Origin: Corythucha ciliata
Lineage: Eukaryota > Arthropoda > Insecta > Hemiptera > Tingidae
NCBI GenBank assembly: GCA_038030265.1
Contig: CM075938.1
Coordinates: 47,113,189-47,177,188, forward strand
DNA length: 64,000 nucleotides
Direction of reading: 5' to 3'
This document shows, piece after piece, positions 12,296 through 24,764 of this stretch (position 1 is the first letter of the stretch; each line of letters begins with the position of its first letter). The notes under the pieces are model-generated. The model made no database searches. It worked only from the letters and a program-made list of their open reading frames with translations, and was not told the origin of the DNA. The position numbers were made by a program, and so were the translations under genes.

Positions 12296-14030
12296 CATAA
12301 AGTCCAAAAATATTCGGCGTTACTGCTATGGGTAAAAGGTCTCTCATTATAGCGGCACAAGAGAGATCTTGCGGAGGCGTTCTCAATTTACGTGCCATGT
12401 GAAACAAAAATGTGTAATTTAGACACGTCGTCTGATAAAAAAACAAAAACAAACACACCTCGTAATAAATTTCAGAATTTGAAGTCATTTATTGCTACCT
12501 CGGACCACTCATCCACAGCATGGAAACCTTGTCGAATATTTTATTAGATGAGTTTGAGTCGGAGACGGTAAGTTTAATCCAACAATCAATATTAAATGGC
12601 GAGCTTCAATTAGTTTAATTAAATTTCATTTGAGGACCCCCCGCTCCACCACAATCCACTATATGCTTCAAGTAAATTGAAAATACGTCTAGGATGAGAT
12701 GAATGTCCTTTACTCGGAGGGTTGGTTGAAGAACAAAAGGGTAGATCCCGGTCTACAGTTAGTGAAAATTGAGTAACTCCCCCCGACCATCATATTGATC
12801 CTTTTTCAGACCCAATGCTGGGGCTGTTGGGTTTGATAATCTTCAAAAAGGAAATTTTCTCTATCTAGTTTGAAAGCAGATAAGAGGTCGAAAGGAGCGA
12901 CATTGGCCATGTGGCGAGAGGTGAGTTCGTTATCGTTTTTATGCATAATATGTGTGTACTCTGCATGTTGGTGTAGGGTGGTCGGGTTGCTTTTCGCGTG
13001 TAGGTCTGCTTGGTAAAGAGGTGGAGGGGGGGGGGCAGCGTAATAAAAAAAGTATGACTTGGTTGAACCAATAAGCATCTTTATACCTGTCATTAGTTTT
13101 TTCTTACCCCGTTTCCGCCTGGCCTAGTGAAACAAATCTTCATTGTTCGGGGAGCATACTCTCTCATATAATAGACTCGAATGAAATTACGAACATAATT
13201 CAGACAAATTGTATGATCAGTAAATTGAATAACTGTACAAATGGTGGAATGTAGGTACATAAATATAACTACAATGAATTAATAATATAAATATAATAAT
13301 AATGTAATAAATAATATAAATATAAACCTACAATGAATTGATAAAATATGTAGTTGTAGCACTAACCAGAATGACAATAGTCTATTCCTCAAGACACACT
13401 ATGTTATTCTTTTGCAATAGTGAAGTAGGGTATATTAAGTAAAGGTTGACTTAAATGTGACCCAGAAACAGCTTATTTTCATTTATGATTAAAATATTAA
13501 CAGTCAACACTAGTGCAGAGTTTTATGAGTTCCTATCAGGTTTAAAAATACGCTTTTGATTTGAAACGCTCAAACACCAAAGCATGTTTCCTTCATGTTT
13601 CACCCCCTCCCCCATCTCGCCAATCCGGCCAGTCTTTCTCTACCAAATTTTAAGAGTTTCTTAGTCCAGAACCGGCGATTTTGAGTAAGGCACTCGATTG
13701 GCTTATTTTTGATTCGTCATGATGATGCCTGCCGCGCGCGTTGCCCTTCAGATTATTAATACATAGAGAAAAGAAGGGATTGCCAGCTGCTTCATTTTCA
13801 AAACACAATACTTCTTATGAATGAAAGTAAAAAGAAAAGGTGAGCGAAATGCTACCTATCGTATCTTTCTTCAAGATTCTTCCAAGTTCTTGAAATGTTT
13901 AGAATAAAACACTCCCGTGCTTTCTACCGGTTTATACGAGAAGTTCAAAGTATTAGTTCGAAGTAAATTGCACTTTTATTCCATTTTATGTTTTTTGGAA
14001 AATATGAAATATACTTTTAAAAAATATGAA

Positions 14031-14155
14031 ATCCACTTAGACGCCAGGCACTTTATTTTTGATATTTTGCACTTTAAAAACGATTAAATCGCTTGGATGC
14101 CTGGCACTTTATTTTGGGTACGTTGCACTTCAAAAAAGAATTAATCGACTGGTGT
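14031..14155 (+). repeat. Two-copy tandem repeat
   Basis: Two units of about 57 bp each contain GGCACTTTATTTT, TTGCACTT and AATTAATCGACT-like ends, with moderate divergence. Confidence 0.5.
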
Positions 14156-14295
14156 TAAGTTGACTAAATCGGTGGATTTTTTTGTAACGACCGAAATGGG
14201 CTAAATGAGGGTATAATTTTCCGTCACAACGTTTCGCCGGTCAAGTGCGCCGACCTCCTCAGGTTATATTTCTATTAAACAAAATGTAACAATAT

Positions 14296-15092
14296 AAGGG
14301 AATTCTGAAACAATAGTTGAAAAACCATAACAAAATTGTTTGGAGAGAAATAATCGACCAACTCACCCACAACAAGCTTTTTCTTCCTTTTTTAGCCATA
14401 CGTGTCACTGAGCACACCACCTCCCGTCCATCAGTACACGTTACTATGCTACAAATGAATAATTTCGTAAAACAATAAAAACCAAAAATAAACAGAAAAC
14501 AACACTTACAAATTATGAAAAACAAAACTCGAGGTATAACGGTGTGTATAAATACATTACATGTCGACTAGAAAAATTTATGTTGCGCATAGGCTAGGAA
14601 GACGTCAACTAAACACTTGAAATCAAGAGGGCAAACTAGATATCACAGTCATTCTACAATTAATCAGTGGGGAGAAGGTGCACTCCCACCTATCCATTCC
14701 CCAATTTCTCTAACATTGATGCATAAGTCTTGTGCAAACCCCGGGTGTTTTCAACTCTGTTTAACTTTTCTTTCTGCATTTGAATGTGCATCGTTTCTGA
14801 CACCCGCCATTTGCTCCAGTCTCTCTCTCTATCTACAATTTATTATTTTATTATTATTCATTTTTTTATTTATTAATTTATTAGTTACTATTAGTTTATT
14901 TTTTGTTTTTATTGTTTTACGAAATTATATATTTGTAGTAGGTGTACTAACGTATACTGATGGACGGGAGGTGGTGTGCTCAGTGACACGTATGGCTAGA
15001 AAAGAAAGAAAAAGCTTGTTGTGGGTGAGTTGGTCGATTTTTCTTCAAAAAATGTTATTATGGGTTTTTAACCATTAGTTCAGAATTCCCTT
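14296..15092. repeat. Inverted repeat, 198-bp arms, with a shared short frame
   Basis: 14296-14493 (minus) and about 14895-15092 (plus) are inverted copies around a 400-bp spacer. Both arms can be read as TDGREVVCSVTRMA then RKSLLWVSW, differing by a few residues. The frame has no recognised family. A fold-back or TIR element is the simplest reading. Confidence 0.65.
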
Positions 15093-15623
15093 GTTTTTTT
15101 ACAAGTCTTGTTATTTTATTTAAAGCGATTTTTTTTTTTTTCAAGTTCGCCTTTCTTTTTAAAGACTTTAGAGGCTTAAATTTTTGATTAAAGTTATTCT
15201 CATTTATTTTCAAGTGAAGCTCGGCTATTTTAAAGGGCGTTTAAACTCAAGCCTTTATGTATCCCAAAAAAAGAGGAAACAGTACCGTACCGACGTGATG
15301 GCTAGTGGGTGAACCACCCCTAGGCCACCGTTTTGGAGAGGGTCCCCCGAAAATGTCAATGCAAAAAACAATGAGCTTTCTAGGTTTTAGAGCGTTGATT
15401 TGCGGCTAATATTGAGAATAAGCGCTCATTTGCCGCTAAAAATTAAGAAAAATATGCCAATTCGAGGCAGGCGCGGATCCAGAGTCAGCTTAAGGATAGG
15501 GCCATATACTCCATCCGGCCCCCTCCCCTACAAATATACCTCACGTCACACAGTTGCTAGACAGACACAGTTTTCAATAGTATCAGTCTCTGATAATTGA
15601 AAAGTCGGAAAATTAAGGAAACC

Positions 15624-15700
15624 AGTCTCTCTCTCTGTCTACAATTTATTATTTTATTATTATTAATTTCTTATTTATTTATTAATTTATTATTTGTAAT
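15624..15700 (+). repeat. Direct copy of AT-rich segment 14814-14890
   Basis: Both begin CCAGTCTCTCTCTCT and continue with CTACAATTTATTATTTTATT and similar TTTATT runs. They are dispersed copies of one sequence 810 bp apart. Confidence 0.55.
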
Positions 15701-15739
15701 TTATTTATATTTATATTTTGGGTATTTTGCATTAACATA

Positions 15740-16990
15740 CAATATAAAATTGATGATTTGCTCATAAAATTGGTGATTTCTACATAAAATTACAAGTCAT
15801 TCTTAAAATTGATAATGTCCGCGAATAATGGGCTATTCTTATTAAAAATGACAAGTTTAAAAGGCCGGAAAGTGGAAAAAACAACATTCAACAACTACGA
15901 ACGTAATGTGAAGTATTAGTTTGGCAAAAATATACCTTTCGCCTAATGAAGTGAACTCAGCGCAGTGGTGGAGGGGAAGCTCTTATGCCCCACGGCTAGC
16001 ACTGCGATTTTAACCCTCAAAATTGAGTTTTTTAGTGAGCGACATCGGGGAAATAACTATATTGAGTGAAACCAGCCAAAAACGGTTGTTAGTGCGCAAA
16101 ATCGGCGCAATCAGTCACTGAAATAGGCCACCCAGCGAATTTGGTTAACTGGCAAACAAATTTCCTGAAATTAGCTGTTCATAAAATTGACAGTTGCCTC
16201 ATGAAATTGACAATTTCCTCAAAAAATTGAAAATTTCCTCATAAAATAGACAATCTCCTCATAACATTCATTATTTCCTCATAAAATTGATGATTTCCTC
16301 ATAAAATTGATGATTTTCTCATAAAATTACAATTCATTCTTTAAATTGATGATTAAAAATGACAAGTTTAAAGCCAAAACAAACGATAACCAATTACTGT
16401 ATTAACAATAATCACCGAAAGGGCAATTGTCCATCGAGTCATGGGGCAAAATTAATAAGTTCCAAGGACCAAAATCAAATTAAGGTGGATGAGATTTCCA
16501 CGTCAAATTGACAATTTCTGCTTCAAATTGACAAATTTTTAATTAAATGAACAATGCGCTCATAAAAATTTCAATTTGCTAATAAAAATGAAAATTTCCT
16601 CGTGTAAGTGACACTTTCGTCCTAAAATTAACAATTCCTAGAAAATTAACGATTTCCTCTTGAAAGTAGCAATTTCCAATTGTAACTAACAATTTTCTTA
16701 AGAAATTGAAAATTCATTCAAAAAGGACAATGTTCTCGTTATATCGACAATTCCTCATGCAATGTATCACTTTCATCATAAAATTGAATATTTCCTTATC
16801 AAACTGACGATATACTTATCAAATTGTCATCTTTCAGACTGAAAATGCCCTCATAAAATTAGCCATTGTGCTCATAACCTTAAGATGTCTTATAAAACAG
16901 TTTAAGTGGTCTCATGAAAGAGACAATTTCGTTATGAAATTGACAATTTTTCGTGAAAGCGACGAGTTTTTACATAAAATTGACAATATA
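15740..16990 (+). repeat. Degenerate tandem repeat, family D
   Basis: Units of about 21 bp, CTCATAAAATTGACAATTTC and variants, are most regular at 16180-16330 and decay outward. No coding frame is present. Confidence 0.7.
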
Positions 16991-17139
16991 TGTCACCTTA
17001 TCAATGCTCTTGGCGAAGCATTTCGCATATTTGTTGCCCTTGACGCAGAGTTTCTTAACGTAAATTTTGGCTTGAATGTGGCGATTCACGTTGCGTTTTG
17101 CCAGCCGTGGAGCATTTAAGAAAAATCAGTGATGAATCG

Positions 17140-17890
17140 CACAGCTAGCTCATCAGTTCACTTTGAGAAAACGCCAATTCATGGTCTCTCGAGGCAAGTT
17201 CGTGATTAAAATTGAGAAAAAGCGCTGATTCGCACGGATAAAAATTCACAGCTAAAATTGAGAAAAAGTGACTACTCGCGTCAGAAATTAATGATAATAC
17301 GTATACGCCAATTCGTGGATATACATTTGAGAAAACATTATAATTCACAGTTAGCATCAGAGATAAGGCGTTAATTCTCGGCTAAGGTTGGCAAAAAGCG
17401 CTCATCCGCTTTCCAGCAGGAGCACCGTTTTCAGTGGGGCCCGTAAATTGCTTTAAACTGGGAAAAATGTCTACTTGCCACTGTTGCCATTGTTGCCACA
17501 ACCACCGAGGGCTCAAGTGGGCGATTTTTAGGGCCATTTTTTCGGTCCCGGCAAATTAAAAAACACAGATGAAACAGTAAAATCCGCCGAAAAATCTCAA
17601 GACGCTAAATGCTGAAATCGCACGATAATATACGTACGTTAATCGGCCGTTTTTGGGAATCGTACGCGGCTAAAAGTTGCGAAAAAGCGCTAATTCCTGG
17701 ACACAATTGAGAAAAAAAGGTAGTTCCCGGGTGAAATCGAGAAATAATGCTAATTAGGGATTGAAATAAAAAAAGGATAATTCGTGGTTGAAATAGAGAC
17801 AAAATGCTAATTCGCGGCTGAATTTGAAAAAGGACTAATTCGTGGGGAAAAAAAAAAAAAAAAAAAAATGAAAAATGCCCATTTGCCATT
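17140..17890 (-). repeat. Degenerate tandem repeat, family A inverted
   Basis: Units read GCTAATTCGCGGCTAAAATT then GAGAAAAAGC on the plus strand, the complement of the blocks at 1840 and 60120. Confidence 0.7.
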
Positions 17891-18189
17891 TCTTGGCTTA
17901 AAATAATAATACAATAGAGTGTTGAAAAATATAAATTCCTTGTTTATTTATGTGACTAGCGGTGGATACCACCATATCGGCTCAAGGCCACATTAGGCTT
18001 AAAATTAAGTCGGATTCAAGGGGAAAAATGCTTTACATTTCATGTAAAAAAAATGTTCGGCTTTGTTAAGTTGGCTTTGTTAGGCCTGTCGAAGTGGTGA
18101 AATCCATCTTCAGGGTCCCCGTAGAGATTTGTAGATCCGCCACTGGTGGGGGCCCCCAAAGGATCCTGATGAAATTGGATTTTGAAGAG

Positions 18190-18560
18190 GACCAATCCGG
18201 GAAATTTAGGTTTTTGAGGAACCTAAACCTCAAGGAGGTTGAGTGAGGGTTTGATTACGTCAAAGGGCAGTTAATGAAATGGACGGTGTTGGGAAGAGGG
18301 GGAAAACCGTTTTCTGGGGTTTATTTTTTCTTGTTACTTGTAAACAGAACATTTTTAGAGTTTCCTTAAATGCTTCAAAACTGCACTTTGACGTCATTTT
18401 TCCCTTTCACCATCCATCCCCTCCAGAAGAACTTTTAAATTTATTTTAAAATCTCCAGATGCACCAATCGGGCTGCAACTACTGTTGATATCCTTGTTCA
18501 CATGTGCCAATTCATCGTATACTTTCCCCCCAAATCGGGCATTCATGCAAGTTCCCCATT
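18190..18560 (-). mobile_element. Copy of the 453-bp MITE, one end decayed
   Basis: Inverted relative to the copy at 48325. It ends at 18547-18560 with the TIR core GCAAGTTCCCCATT and shares CACCAATCGGGCTGCAACTA. It lies about 220 bp upstream of the ENGASE start. Confidence 0.65.
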
Positions 18561-18777
18561 AAACAAACTATTTATATCCGTTTCCGAGTGTTATTACGCT
18601 CCAATTTTAATTTTAAGAAATACAGAACAGAACCCGGATACAAAATGCCTCTCGGGGTGGGAAAATGGGTTCCAGGGACGATGGACAAAATCAGCCGAAC
18701 CGGCTCTGGCAACCCCAATTTTTTTTTTCACATTTGAAAAATAATTTTTAAACATGTTTCAAACATTTTTTCAGCGT

Positions 18778-20942
18778 ATGAGCGATCCAAATACAACAAG
18801 CGTATGCCAGCCGCTGACGTGCCTTGAAACGGTCACCAAATGGCAGCCACCGCGGTCAAGTTGGGCCAGAAAAGTGAAGCCACGTCAAAGGCTAACGAGT
18901 TTCAGGTATCGCGAGATTATCACAGAAGATGGGGTTGCCTCGGTGGAAAAAATTCCCGCCGACGAAATTCCTAAAACGCTCGTTTGCCACGACATGCGCG
19001 GTGGATATTTAGAAGACAAGTAGGTAAACTGCTCCATTTGTGTTCGTACCATTTGGCGCCTCGATGTATTTTGTTCGTCTAAATTTTTCTATAGGCACGT
19101 TGACGGCTGTTCAACGAAAGAAGCTTATACGTTTTTTCGCTGGGCCGGAATTGATATTTTCGTCTATTTCAGCCATCATTTTGTTACGATACCACCCGTG
19201 ACATGGATCAATGCCGCGCACTCTAATGGTGTATATATTCTAGGTTGGTTTGGCCGCTTGGTGGCTTTCATACTATTATTCTCCGATCTAATAATAACTG
19301 TGTACACCGACCCAGGAACTATCATCACCGAAGGTGTTCAAGGACAGAAACTGTTCGAAGGTCTGTTAAAAGACCCGAAAGCCTGTTCAAAAGTCGCCAC
19401 GAAGTTGACGTCGATCGCCCAATACTACGGTTTCGATGGTTACCTATTGAATGTCGAGAATCACATTGACTTGAGTCAAATGGGAACGTTTCTCGAGTTT
19501 ATTCAAGAACTTCGCAATCGCCTGAAGGAGGTTGACCAGTCAAATCTGTTAATTTGGTATGATTCGGTCACTGAGCCAACTGGGAAGTTGCGGTGGCAGA
19601 ATTGTTTGAACAAAATGAACAAGTATTTTTTTTGTTTAGTTAGTATTTTTAAAGATAATGCGCCAAAAATAACTAAAATTGGTACATCCTTAGGACATTT
19701 TTTGACATCACGGATGGTATTTTTCTAAATTACGGCTGGCACGAGCAAGATCTAGTAGTGTCTAAGGACACTGCTGGTGACCGTTTTCGAGATGTATTTG
19801 TTGGAATCGACGTATTTGGACGGAACACTCATTATAAGCCAGGCTTTGAATGCAGTCAAGTAAGAAAAAACACAAAGTTTCGCTTGATTCCCTAGTCAAA
19901 AGCTAACAATTGTACCTTTATGATAAAGGCAATGGAGTCGATCAGGAAGCGAGAGCTCTCCGTGGCTATTTTTGCCCCAGGCTGGGTGTTTGAAGCATGC
20001 GAAAATGACGAGCGACCATACCTAGAACGGGACTACATTTTTTGGAGCGGGTTCTTCAAATATTTGTATCTCGCCGGTCCTGCTCAGCTCCCTTTCACGA
20101 CAAGTTTTTGCATTGGAATGGGGGATAACAAGTATAAGAAAGGCAAAGTAATTTGTTTAACGTGCAGTCGTCTCTAATTGTCATCACCGCAAAAGGGCAA
20201 ACTAAATAATATTATTCACTTTTTGTTTAGATAGCTAAAAAAGGGGAGTGGTACAATCCACGTCTCCAAACGTATCAACTTCCTGAATGCCTGACCTGGC
20301 ACGATGAGAACGAATGCCGAACGAAAGCCTACACGGCCGAAGATGCCTTTCGATGGGGAAATTGTTTGGTTTTACATCGGCCCACTGAAGACATTCACGA
20401 TGAAAAGTAGGCCTTGAAATGAAAAATGTAGCCCACCAGTAGTAAACTCAAGAAAATTGATTTTTTGAACCCCAACAAAGGTTGTTAGTGTGTGAATTCA
20501 AGCTAACACAATTTCAATTTCTCATGGTGAAAATTGCCACGAAAACCAAAGAAACTCGTCAAGGAGGGTCTGGTCTTCAGCTTTATGTCATTATGTGTAA
20601 CCCTCACGGTGTTGAAAGGTACACGAATCCCTATCACGAACATTGCCTAACTATAAATCATTATCGAAGACAGTAATCTAACTCTGTGCATTCCAGGAAA
20701 ATTATTTTAAAAGAAATAGCTCCGTTAGTAAAAAATAAATGTGGCTGGAGAACGAGGTAAACATCTCTTTTGGCCTTTCATAAGATCTCCATAAAATAAC
20801 TACGACGTTAATTTTTATCCCCAGAACTTTTAAAACAGACCCCGAGGAAGGGACTGTCATTGAAATTGGATGTCGCCTTATTCATACGAAGCAGTTGCTC
20901 TTGGGTGAACTGTCGGTCTTCACAGAGGACCTGACGAACTAA
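18778..20942 (+). CDS. ENGASE: Cytosolic endo-beta-N-acetylglucosaminidase (GH85), nine coding exons
   Basis: The product hydrolyses the chitobiose core of free or protein-bound N-glycans in the cytosol, leaving one GlcNAc (family knowledge). Exons read from the sequence: 18778-19019, 19095-19243, 19316-19622, 19694-19859, 19929-20147, 20231-20406, 20481-20618, 20697-20756, 20825-20942. They total 1575 nt, 524 residues plus stop, with every junction GT-AG and in phase. GH85 signatures in order are DIFVYFSHHFVTIPP, WINAAHSNGV, LGTIITEG, the catalytic LLNVEN (Asn176 and Glu178), IWYDSV, FLNYGW, VGIDVFGR and AIFAPGWVFE. All eight introns are 68-83 nt. The second (72 nt) has no stop and is a multiple of three, so it reads as false coding sequence. 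The ATG at 18778 follows a possible acceptor at 18774, so a 5'UTR exon may exist; ATG 18754 is an upstream alternative. The length is shorter than the human enzyme but the GH85 core is complete. No lesion is seen. Confidence 0.93.
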
Positions 20943-21025
20943 AAACACAAAAGACAACCACGATGCCTTAAAATATTTTAATAATAGTTATCGTTATCGT
21001 TAGTTAGCCGATCTTTAGTATGTAA

Positions 21026-21060
21026 AATAAAGTTCCTTCGAAGTTTAATAATCGAATAAA
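21026..21060 (+). promoter_or_regulatory. Poly(A) signals of ENGASE
   Basis: AATAAA occurs at 21026-21031 and again at 21055-21060, 84 and 113 nt after the ENGASE stop codon. This is the expected distance for a short 3'UTR. Confidence 0.6.
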
Positions 21061-21859
21061 AATAATGTTTTATTGGTGCCTACATGTTTCCTATCTGTAA
21101 TATTTATGTGAACAACTTCACAACTCACAAGTGTAACTATCAATTCAAGTCCTTTTCTAATTGTGATGGAACGGAGTTTTTGTTTTGTTTTGTTTGCTTA
21201 TTATTAATATTGTTTATTAATTGTTAATTATTTGACTGATTCCAGTGAATCAGATCATTTTTTCATTTCGAAGATGTTTCGTCAGGGATCCTTGGTGCCT
21301 TTCCATTTTCTCTTATAACATTCCTGTCGCTCACCACAAAACAAGAAACGACCCACGATCGAGAAAAGAAAACCTTCTTCTTGTACTAGTACGATAAGAA
21401 TCGCTCCTGATTTTCACGATTTGTACTGAAATATAACAGTCAAAATCCCGGAAAAGTGGTTTGTCTCAGTACCTCGAAATAAAAGAGTTCAGAAAAGAAT
21501 GACTAAAATAGGCGAGAAGAGTTTAAAAAGCAGCCCCTGACAGGGCATCATAATCGTATTATTTAGACCCTTTTTACAGGAGTAAGTTTTTTGATAAAAG
21601 TAGCCATTTTCAAAAAAATGAACTGTTGTTCCCTGCCTCAAACCGTCTGTTTGTGATCAGATTGAACATATTTTTGAACAAAAAACTTACTCGCGTAAAA
21701 TGGGCCTTAGGTTTGAAATATTATTTAAGTCCGATGGGTAGGGGGAGGGGAATTGAAATAGTATTAGTCCGTAGGAGCGTCAAGTGTCTGAGACCGGCAC
21801 TGGTAATTATGTAAGGTTGCTAACTCGAAAATACGGCATTTTTAGGGCATAGAAATGGT

Positions 21860-22020
21860 AACTTGAACAATTTTCAGGGGACAAATCGACAGTTTAGCTA
21901 AGTTTATATTGCGAATGTGGGGTTTAGTCATTTTCAAGCGTGAATGGTCAGTTTGGCCATTTTTGTAGGGCACAGATTGCCATTTTAAGCCATTTTGCGA
22001 AGTCTCACGAACTCTGAGTT
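21860..22020 (+). repeat. Degenerate tandem repeat, family G
   Basis: Five units of about 36 bp carry GGTCAGTTTGGCCATTTTT and AGGGCA variants. Family G recurs inverted at about 62530-62740. Confidence 0.45.
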
Positions 22021-23089
22021 TGGAAGACCCCACAAGAATTAACACCTTCTGCCGCCACTGGAACAGGCAATATAATCCTTTTTCGCTATAGACACTTGCC
22101 CCTGAATCTGAAGGAAATATCCGGCCAATGAAATGCATGCGTGTATGTATTGCACGTTTTCAATTTTCAAAATACCATGCTATCATAATAATTTTCCCAT
22201 AAACATATTCCATTTTTACGTGCGTTTCAAGAGGGAGGGAGATGAGTTTCCTCGATACCTTCCAGTAGGTAATCCACGCCAACAATTTTCCTCATAAATA
22301 AATTATAGACCATTATTTCTGCATCTATCCGAGTAAGCTTTCCGAGTCTCACTTTGTTCTTCAGGAAATTCTACCTAGGCAAAATGTTGGCGAAGAATAA
22401 ATAACAAGAAAGGGGTTGAGGAAATACGTATTTCGAATCAGACCATGTTCTTCCGGTTGAATGGGACTGTCGCCAGCTCTCGAACTATAACCTTTACATT
22501 TCCTTAAGTGCTTCAAAACAGATGATACATTTTTATAAACCATCACATTTTTCAATTCCTTTAGTTAAGGCGAAAGGGGATGATACGTGTGCAAGTGAGA
22601 GGGAAACATCAAAACGGGGGCACTTCTTACGCCTACAAAAAAGGTCCGATTTTCAGTTTGAAAAATGGATTGTACTTGGGTGCTTCGCATAAAATTCGCA
22701 TTGTTAACCTTTTTTCAAGGTTCACCGCCCAATCCAAAATTCCGTAGTCCAAATTTGGTATTTTTTACAAATTTGGAAAAAGCAGGTACAGCCCAGTTGT
22801 ACTGATTCCAAAACGTTCTTTAGATTTATGCTCCGATCAAAATTCGCGTCCGAAACCTAAAAATGGTAGATCCCCCCGCGCGCCGTCTACACTGGGTGAG
22901 TGGCAGGAAGGGGGGCTTTTTTGGATGAAGCATAATAAATATTTTTCAAAAATGCTTTATCTGAAAGTTTTGAAATAATAAAAAAAATAAAAATCATAAT
23001 AAATTTCATTCATAATGACCTTGGCCTCAAGTCGTTTAGGTTTGAAGTTAGGAGCCTGTATTATAAGGTAGGTATAGAGCCTGTATTAT

Positions 23090-23970
23090 AGGCTAGTAGC
23101 CTTTTGTTTCTCAGATTGGGAAGAAAAGCATACCGCCGGTGATTTGACCCGGGAAGTTGCAACCCGATTGGTGCGTTATAAGATTTTCAAAAAAGGTTCA
23201 AAGTTCTTCAGGAGGGGATGAATGGTGCGAGGGGAAATGACGGAAATCCTTATTAATACTATTATTATGCAGTGGGCCCGCACCCGCACCCGGCTTAGCC
23301 GAGCCCGAAGCGCTTCAGCCGTTCTCGGCTCATACGCCATGCCCGAGAATGTGATGCCTGGCAACCTATCTGTCCCCATACTATTCTTGTTGTTCATCAA
23401 CGACCTGTGCTTGGCCCAATCTCCCTTCGTGTTTGAATTTTTTCTCTACGCTGATGACACGACGGTTCTATGCTCCAGTAGGAATGAAGCGGATCTCTCT
23501 CGCCCTTTGGACGGTGCTACCTCTGCGGTCCGATCCTGGTGTCTTGCGAACCGACTGGTACTGAATGAGGGTGTAAAACGCAGGACCTGTACAGATTCTG
23601 TCCCGAAAATGCGGAAACGAGTAGCCGCATATCTCTCACACTCCCCTACAAAGTGCATAGCCGATTCCTCTTCCAACTTGCAGCCCCGACACATCGGGTA
23701 TGCCACCATTCCCATTACGTGGAGGTGCTTACGTAGCGCATAGTGGCCTGTAAACGTCCCTACAACCCTCCGCATGCTGCCTCTACTTAGTAATAGCAGC
23801 CACATCGTCGCCTCCCTGTCCCATTCCCGAGACGGAAATCCTTAGTTTTCGTAATCGAACCCCCACTCAAAATTTTTAAAAATTCGCTAAAAAAGCATCC
23901 TTGGTTGATTTCAGAGTTTAATGTGAGCAATAGGCTTGTGGAAGAGCCCTCATTTCACAGGGACACGCTT
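23090..23970 (+). mobile_element. Copy of the 453-bp MITE split by a LINE insertion
   Basis: The left part, to 23252, has CCCGATTGGTGCGTTA and TTCAAAGTTCTTCAG. The right part, from 23831, has CCCCCACTCAAAATT and TGATTTCAGAGTTTAATGTG. Together they follow the order of the intact copy at 48325-48777. Both termini are degraded. Confidence 0.6.
23253..23830 (-). mobile_element. Truncated, internally rearranged LINE with 14-bp target duplication
   Basis: GACGGAAATCCTTA occurs at 23239-23252 and at 23831-23844, flanking the insert exactly. The minus strand from 23805 to about 23580 encodes a LINE C-terminal region (GHYALRKHLHVMGMVAYP then CRGC...HFVGEC, a CCHC-like knuckle). The 3' end at 23253 has an ATAATAATAGTATTAA-like tail. 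Between them the plus strand (about 23346-23578) encodes an RT fragment with PILFLLFINDLCLAQ and the catalytic YADDT. So the RT piece is inverted within the insertion. The host DNA around it is an older MITE. Confidence 0.75.
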
Positions 23971-24279
23971 TTCCAAGAATACGACTGGAACTATATAAAG
24001 TATAAAGTGTATATAAAGTTTGGCAAAAATCGAAACCGAGTACACGGGAAATGTAATCAACGCCAATATCAAATCATTTTTGAAAAAATGAGAAAAAACT
24101 ATATGGACATGGCTAAAACAAGTCTGACTGTCTGAGTGATGTTTACTGAAGTAAAATTATGGAATCTACTCCGAAACGATGGTCGTGTTTGTAATGTCTT
24201 ACACGCTCTTTTAGCACGCTTTTCTATAGTAAATAAATGAACACCATTTCAATGCAACGACAAAATAGTCCAGTAAAAT

Positions 24280-24670
24280 AAGAACTAAAAAGGGGGGGTC
24301 AGGTTGCAATAATTAGGGTAGATGATATTTTTTTTTATGTTGTCTGGGATGGTGCAGGTATGACGAGTTCAAATTTTTGACCTCGAAAGACATCGGGATC
24401 ATCCTGGAATTCTCGAAAAACCACAGAAATGTGGGACTTTTTGGGGGTTTTGGCTCTTTCACGCTAAACTAGCCATTTTTCGGTTGTGCCTTCGAAGTAA
24501 CTTTTCAAAAATGAGAAAATTTCTGAGAAAACCAGCCTAAAGCGGGTTCTGAATGTATTATCGTTTCCAATATACAGCTCGTCAAATTTAGGCAAATTTG
24601 TCAACAGTCCGAAATGCTGTCTATGGTTCTTCGTTTTCGTTAGCTGTGACATTGTAGAAACCTTTAATGA
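24280..24670 (-). repeat. Dispersed element, copy 1
   Basis: This stretch is an inverted, diverged copy of 30130-30480. Both share GGTTGCAATAATTAGG, TTGACCTCGAAAGAC and GGATCATCC. On the minus strand it encodes FDELYIGNDNTFRTRFRLVF then TEKWLV. The other copy encodes FDDLYLRYFDTSRSRFGLVL then AEKWLL, so the frame is conserved better than the DNA. Confidence 0.6.
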
Positions 24671-24764
24671 TCATGATAGTACTAACTATTTTGCTAGACT
24701 AGACTGAATCTTCAAAAATGAGGGCAAACGTCTTGTTATCCCCAGTGTTTTGATAGTGGTGGGG

